Assembly (NCBI GenBank): GCA_017560305.1
Contig: JAFYOF010000046.1
Location: 1 to 17,226 of the forward strand
Direction of reading: 5' to 3'
DNA length: 17,226 nucleotides
Source: Alistipes sp.
GTDB lineage: Bacteria > Bacteroidota > Bacteroidia > Bacteroidales > Rikenellaceae
A program made the position numbers and the translations under genes. The notes under the pieces are model-generated. The model worked only from the letters and a program-made list of their open reading frames with translations. It ran no database searches and was not told the DNA's origin. Within the stretch, counting starts at the first letter, position 1, and every line of letters begins with the position of its first letter. Shown here piece by piece: positions 14,247 through 17,226 of this stretch.

Positions 14247-15499
14247 TATCGTACAATTATTGAATCCAAATCCTCAAAGAATGTGGGGTAGCTCTTGGCT
14301 ACGCACTCGGCATTCTCGATTGTAACCTCGCCCTCGCAGCGCAACGCCGATACCGCAATGGACATAGCGATGCGGTGGTCGTCGTGGCTGAATGTAGTGG
14401 CGGGCTGAATCTTGCCTCCACGAATCTTCATTATATTCTCCTCGGTGATGTCCACCTCGATGCCCAGCTTCTCATACTCGGCACGGATAGTCTCGGCACG
14501 GTCGCTCTCCTTGTGGCGGAGGCGTGATGTGCCTATGATTGTGCTCACGCCCTCGGCAGCGGCAGCCAATGCAGCCAATGCGGGGAAGAGGTCGGGACAG
14601 TGTGTTGCGTCGAAGGTGAAGGCCTTCAGGTCGCGTTTCGATACGGTGATTGAGTCCTGCTCGATGATGATGCCTGCACCGGCACGCTCCAAGGCGCGAC
14701 AAATGGCAGTGTCGGCCTGCTTTGAGAGTGTGGAGAGGTTGCTTACTGTCACCTCGCCTGCGATAGCACCCGCTACAAGCATAGTGGATGCACCGCTCCA
14801 GTCGCCCTCGATAGCGAGGTCGGTGGGCTGGTACTGCTGACCGCCCTTGATGAAGAACTCGGTGTAGTCGCCCTCGTTGTGCATAATATCAACACCGAAG
14901 CGCTTCGCCGTGTCGATAGTCATATCGATATATGGGGTAGATACCGCATCCTTGACCTTCAGTGTGGTGTCCTCCTGCGACATAGGCAGCGAGAGCAGCA
15001 GACCTGTGATGAACTGCGACGAGAAACTGCCATCCACCTCAATCTCTCCGCCGTGGATAGGTCCCTCGACCTGAATGGGGAGGTAGCCTCCGCCATCAGC
15101 CACCTTGACGCCCAACTGGCGCAGAGGCTCAATCATCAGCATCATAGGTCGGTGCAGCAGAGTGCCCTCGCCCTGGATGGTGATGGGTGATGAGTGGAGT
15201 GATGCGATAGGGGTGAACAGACGAGTTGCCAAGCCCGATTCACCAACCGTAAGGGTGTCGGTGGTGGGGTTGAGACCGCCATCAATGGCGATGGTCGATT
15301 CGTCAAGCAGAGTCACCTTTGCTCCTAATGCCTCGATGCACTTGAGTGCCGAGCGCGTATCCTTGCAGAACTCGATGTTGCGAAGGATGGTGCGTCCGTT
15401 GGCCAACAGCGCAATGGCTATGGCTCGTTGAGCATAACTTTTTGATGATGGGGGAGCAATGACGCCATTTACTCTGCCACGGGAGACGGTTTTGTCCAT
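14246..15499 (-). CDS. aroA: 3-phosphoshikimate 1-carboxyvinyltransferase (EPSP synthase)
   Basis: The 417-residue product transfers the enolpyruvyl group of phosphoenolpyruvate to shikimate-3-phosphate. It shows the N-terminal SSKSYAQRA segment (K20, S21, R25), a GESGLATR segment at 86-93 in place of the usual GNAGTAMR, DGSFSSQF, the RLRHKESDR motif and DHRIAM near the C terminus. The altered GESGLATR form is also seen in other divergent, Bacteroidota-like sequences and lies where the PEP-binding loop is; effects on inhibitor sensitivity cannot be judged. The gene is 28 bases after lptB and overlaps aroC by one base. Confidence 0.95.
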   Translation of the reverse strand: MDKTVSRGRVNGVIAPPSSKSYAQRAIAIALLANGRTILRNIEFCKDTRSALKCIEALGAKVTLLDESTIAIDGGLNPTTDTLTVGESGLATRLFTPIASLHSSPITIQGEGTLLHRPMMLMIEPLRQLGVKVADGGGYLPIQVEGPIHGGEIEVDGSFSSQFITGLLLSLPMSQEDTTLKVKDAVSTPYIDMTIDTAKRFGVDIMHNEGDYTEFFIKGGQQYQPTDLAIEGDWSGASTMLVAGAIAGEVTVSNLSTLSKQADTAICRALERAGAGIIIEQDSITVSKRDLKAFTFDATHCPDLFPALAALAAAAEGVSTIIGTSRLRHKESDRAETIRAEYEKLGIEVDITEENIMKIRGGKIQPATTFSHDDHRIAMSIAVSALRCEGEVTIENAECVAKSYPTFFEDLDSIIVR

Positions 15500-15527
15500 A
15501 TATATTATTTAAGTGTGATTTGCTTTG

Positions 15528-16391
15528 TTATTCCTCGTTTGAGGTTGTGAGGTTTTCCTCTGTTGCCTTCACTGCCGATGCCTTCTCGGCGGCGCGGAGT
15601 GCTTCGGCTGCAGCCTGCTCGGCCTCGATGCGCTCCATAGTGGCGCTCTTGCGGTTGCGGAGCTGGAAGTTCTGACCCAGATAGACCTTCTTTACCATCT
15701 CGTCGTTGGCCAAATCCTCGGCTGTACCTGTCTTGAGGATTTTACCCTCGTAGAGAAGGTAGGTGCGGTCGGTAATCTCGAGCGTCTCATCGACATTGTG
15801 GTCGGTGATGATTACGCCGATGTTCTTGTTCTTCAGCGTTGCCACGATGCTCTGGATATCCTCCACGGCGATGGGGTCTACACCCGCGAAAGGCTCGTCA
15901 AGGAGGATGAACGATGGGTTGATAGCCACCGCGCGGGCAATCTCGGTACGGCGACGCTCACCACCCGAGAGCTGGATACCAAGGCTCTTGCGCACCTTCT
16001 GCAGGCGGAACTCCTCGATGAGTGCCTCCACTCGCTCGCGCTGGTACTCCTTGCTGTAGGATGTCATCTCAAGCACAGCCTTGATGTTGTCCTCGACACT
16101 CAGGCGGCGGAAAACCGAAGCCTCCTGCGCCAAGTAGCCTACACCCATCTGCGCACGGCGGTAGACAGGCATATTCGTGAGCTCGCTCACCTGGCCCTCG
16201 TCGTTCTCAAGGAAAATCTGACCCTCGTTGGGCTTGATAAGACCCACAATCATATAGAATGTAGTGGTCTTGCCCGCACCGTTAGGACCTAACAGACCGA
16301 CAATCTCTCCCTGCTTGACATCAATGCTGACATGGTTCACGACAGTGCGTGATTTATATTTTTTTACCAGTTCGCTCGTGAATAGACGCAT
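15528..16391 (-). CDS. lptB: LPS export ABC transporter ATPase LptB, with C-terminal extension
   Basis: This 287-residue cytoplasmic ATPase drives LptFG-dependent extraction of lipopolysaccharide from the inner membrane. All ABC motifs are present: Walker A GPNGAGKTT (35-43), Q-loop Q89 in LAQEASVFR, signature LSGGE (141-145), Walker B ILLDEP (162-167) and switch histidine H198 in TDHNV. E. coli LptB has 241 residues; this one continues about 40 residues beyond the GQNF end as an Ala/Glu-rich charged tail. The open frame extends to 16457 with a TTG start, but the ATG at 16391 begins the normal family N terminus (MRLFTSELVKKY). A -7 box at 16412-16419 lies between the two starts, which excludes the longer form if that promoter is used. 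Confidence 0.93.
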   Translation of the reverse strand: MRLFTSELVKKYKSRTVVNHVSIDVKQGEIVGLLGPNGAGKTTTFYMIVGLIKPNEGQIFLENDEGQVSELTNMPVYRRAQMGVGYLAQEASVFRRLSVEDNIKAVLEMTSYSKEYQRERVEALIEEFRLQKVRKSLGIQLSGGERRRTEIARAVAINPSFILLDEPFAGVDPIAVEDIQSIVATLKNKNIGVIITDHNVDETLEITDRTYLLYEGKILKTGTAEDLANDEMVKKVYLGQNFQLRNRKSATMERIEAEQAAAEALRAAEKASAVKATEENLTTSNEE

Positions 16392-16411
16392 AATCGTTGA
16401 AAAATTTTTCA

Positions 16412-16419
16412 CAAAGTTA
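16412..16419 (-). promoter_or_regulatory. Candidate -7 box for the lptB-aroA-aroC-prmC-recX-M23 operon
   Basis: On the minus strand TAACTTTG matches TAnnTTTG and lies 20 bases before the lptB ATG. It would start a transcript covering at least six genes, because no terminator-like hairpin was seen between them. Confidence 0.55.
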
Positions 16420-16441
16420 TGATTTTTTTCAAAAAAAGTTT

Positions 16442-16449
16442 TATCTTTG
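16442..16449 (+). promoter_or_regulatory. Candidate -7 box for recQ
   Basis: TATCTTTG matches TAnnTTTG and lies 60 bases before the recQ ATG. It is divergent from the lptB box, with only 22 bases between them, so the two promoters may interfere with each other. Confidence 0.5.
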
Positions 16450-16509
16450 AATGACAAATTTAGTTTTTACCACTTTTGCTGCGTAGAATACATTTATATT
16501 TTAGACTCC

Positions 16510-17226
16510 ATGGAGCACGATAACACAATTTTGCACGAAAAACTGAAGGAGTATTTTGGCTTTACTTCTTTCAAGGGAAACCAAGAGGCTGTGATTCGCA
16601 ATCTGCTTGCGGGTCGTGACACCTTTGTACTTATGCCGACAGGAGGCGGTAAATCGTTGTGTTATCAGTTGCCCGCGATGTTGATGGATGGTGTGGCGAT
16701 TATCATCTCCCCACTTATCGCCCTGATGAAGAATCAGGTGGACGCAATGCGCACATTCTCTACCGAGTCGGGCATCGCCCACTTCCTGAACTCGTCGCTT
16801 AATAAGACGGCTATCAATCAGGTTCGTCAGGATGTGCTGGAGGGAAAGACTAAATTGCTCTATTTTGCACCCGAGTCATTGACAAAGGAGGACAATGTGG
16901 CGTTCCTGCGTAAGATTAAGATTTCGTTCTATGCCATCGACGAGGCGCACTGTATCTCGGAGTGGGGTCACGACTTCCGCCCAGAGTACCGCCGTATCCG
17001 ACCTATCATCAACGACATCGGTCAGGCTCCGCTGATTGCCCTCACGGCTACGGCTACGCCAAAGGTGCAGATGGATATTCAGAAGAACCTGGGTATGACC
17101 GACGCGGTGGTGTTCCGCTCATCGTTCAACCGTTCAAACCTCTTCTATGAGATTCGTCCAAAACACAATACCGAGCACGATATCATCCGTTTTATCAAGC
17201 AGCGTGCGGGCAAGAGTGGTATCATC
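16510..17226 (+). CDS. recQ: ATP-dependent DNA helicase RecQ, N-terminal part
   Basis: The frame is open from the ATG at 16510 to the window end, giving 239 residues of a RecQ-family 3'-5' DNA helicase. Visible motifs in order are the Q-motif region FGFTSFKGNQEAVI, Walker A MPTGGGKSLCYQLP, motif Ia ISPLIALMKNQV, the family-typical FLNSS segment, motif II (AIDEAHCISEWGHDFRPEY) and motif III (ALTATATP). The start is the first in-frame ATG, gives the usual short N terminus before the Q-motif, and fits the divergent promoter. The second RecA-like domain, zinc-binding region and HRDC domain lie beyond the window. RecQ acts in recombination and replication-fork repair. Confidence 0.96.
   Translation, partial: MEHDNTILHEKLKEYFGFTSFKGNQEAVIRNLLAGRDTFVLMPTGGGKSLCYQLPAMLMDGVAIIISPLIALMKNQVDAMRTFSTESGIAHFLNSSLNKTAINQVRQDVLEGKTKLLYFAPESLTKEDNVAFLRKIKISFYAIDEAHCISEWGHDFRPEYRRIRPIINDIGQAPLIALTATATPKVQMDIQKNLGMTDAVVFRSSFNRSNLFYEIRPKHNTEHDIIRFIKQRAGKSGII

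Noticed and set aside
14412..14840. Plus-strand 142-codon frame within aroA
   Set aside because: It is serine/arginine-rich shadow sequence opposite an intact aroA with all motifs.
16392..16457. N-terminal extension of LptB from a TTG at 16457
   Set aside because: The extension is upstream of a good -7 box, encodes low-complexity residues, and the ATG at 16391 gives the usual family start.
1..17226. CRISPR arrays, tRNA or rRNA genes, insertion sequences, complete phage genes
   Set aside because: No regularly spaced repeats, no cloverleaf or rRNA-like sequence, and no transposase or phage structural protein was recognised on either strand.

Overview
The window looks like a chromosomal segment of a Bacteroidales bacterium, possibly Alistipes or another Rikenellaceae. 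This placement is inferred from the gene set (GH92 and GH109 glycosidases, PepSY-like periplasmic protein, stand-alone TrpB2, LptB with a charged tail) and from repeated upstream matches to the Bacteroidota -7 box TAnnTTTG with no consistent Shine-Dalgarno sequence. Genus-level assignment is a guess.

Layout. Positions 1-650 are AT-rich and hold the tail of a type I restriction HsdR subunit and a broken YqiA-like esterase, probably the edge of a restriction-modification island. Positions 661-3250 hold a TauE/SafE transporter (-), a secreted CE1-like esterase (+) with a strong terminator, and a PepSY-like secreted protein (-). Positions 3406-5953 are a two-gene plus-strand unit: an exported endonuclease/exonuclease/phosphatase-fold enzyme and a GH109-type lipoprotein glycosidase. 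Positions 6028-7830 form a complete tryptophan-attenuation unit: promoter, an 18-residue leader peptide with two adjacent Trp codons, competing RNA hairpins, a terminator, trpB2, a structured 3' region and a bidirectional terminator. A large GH92 alpha-mannosidase (-) follows, with a palindrome in its promoter. Positions 10198-16391 are a tightly packed minus-strand operon, lptB-aroA-aroC-prmC-recX-M23 peptidase, most of whose genes touch or overlap. A short divergent promoter region then leads to recQ (+), which is cut by the window end.

How it fits together. AroA and AroC finish the common aromatic pathway to chorismate, the precursor of tryptophan. TrpB2 makes tryptophan from indole and serine or salvages indole, and its mRNA leader appears to sense charged tRNA-Trp by ribosome stalling. 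The glycosidases and esterase suggest degradation of host or dietary glycans. LptB and the M23 peptidase serve the envelope; PrmC and RecX/RecQ serve translation termination and recombination.

The most notable finding is the trp-type attenuator at 6028-6198. Its leader peptide, pause hairpin, 19-nt antiterminator and terminator can all be read directly from the sequence. Other points to check are the palindromic operator candidates at the GH92 and TauE promoters, the structured repeat-like element after trpB2, and the disabled YqiA-like gene next to hsdR.
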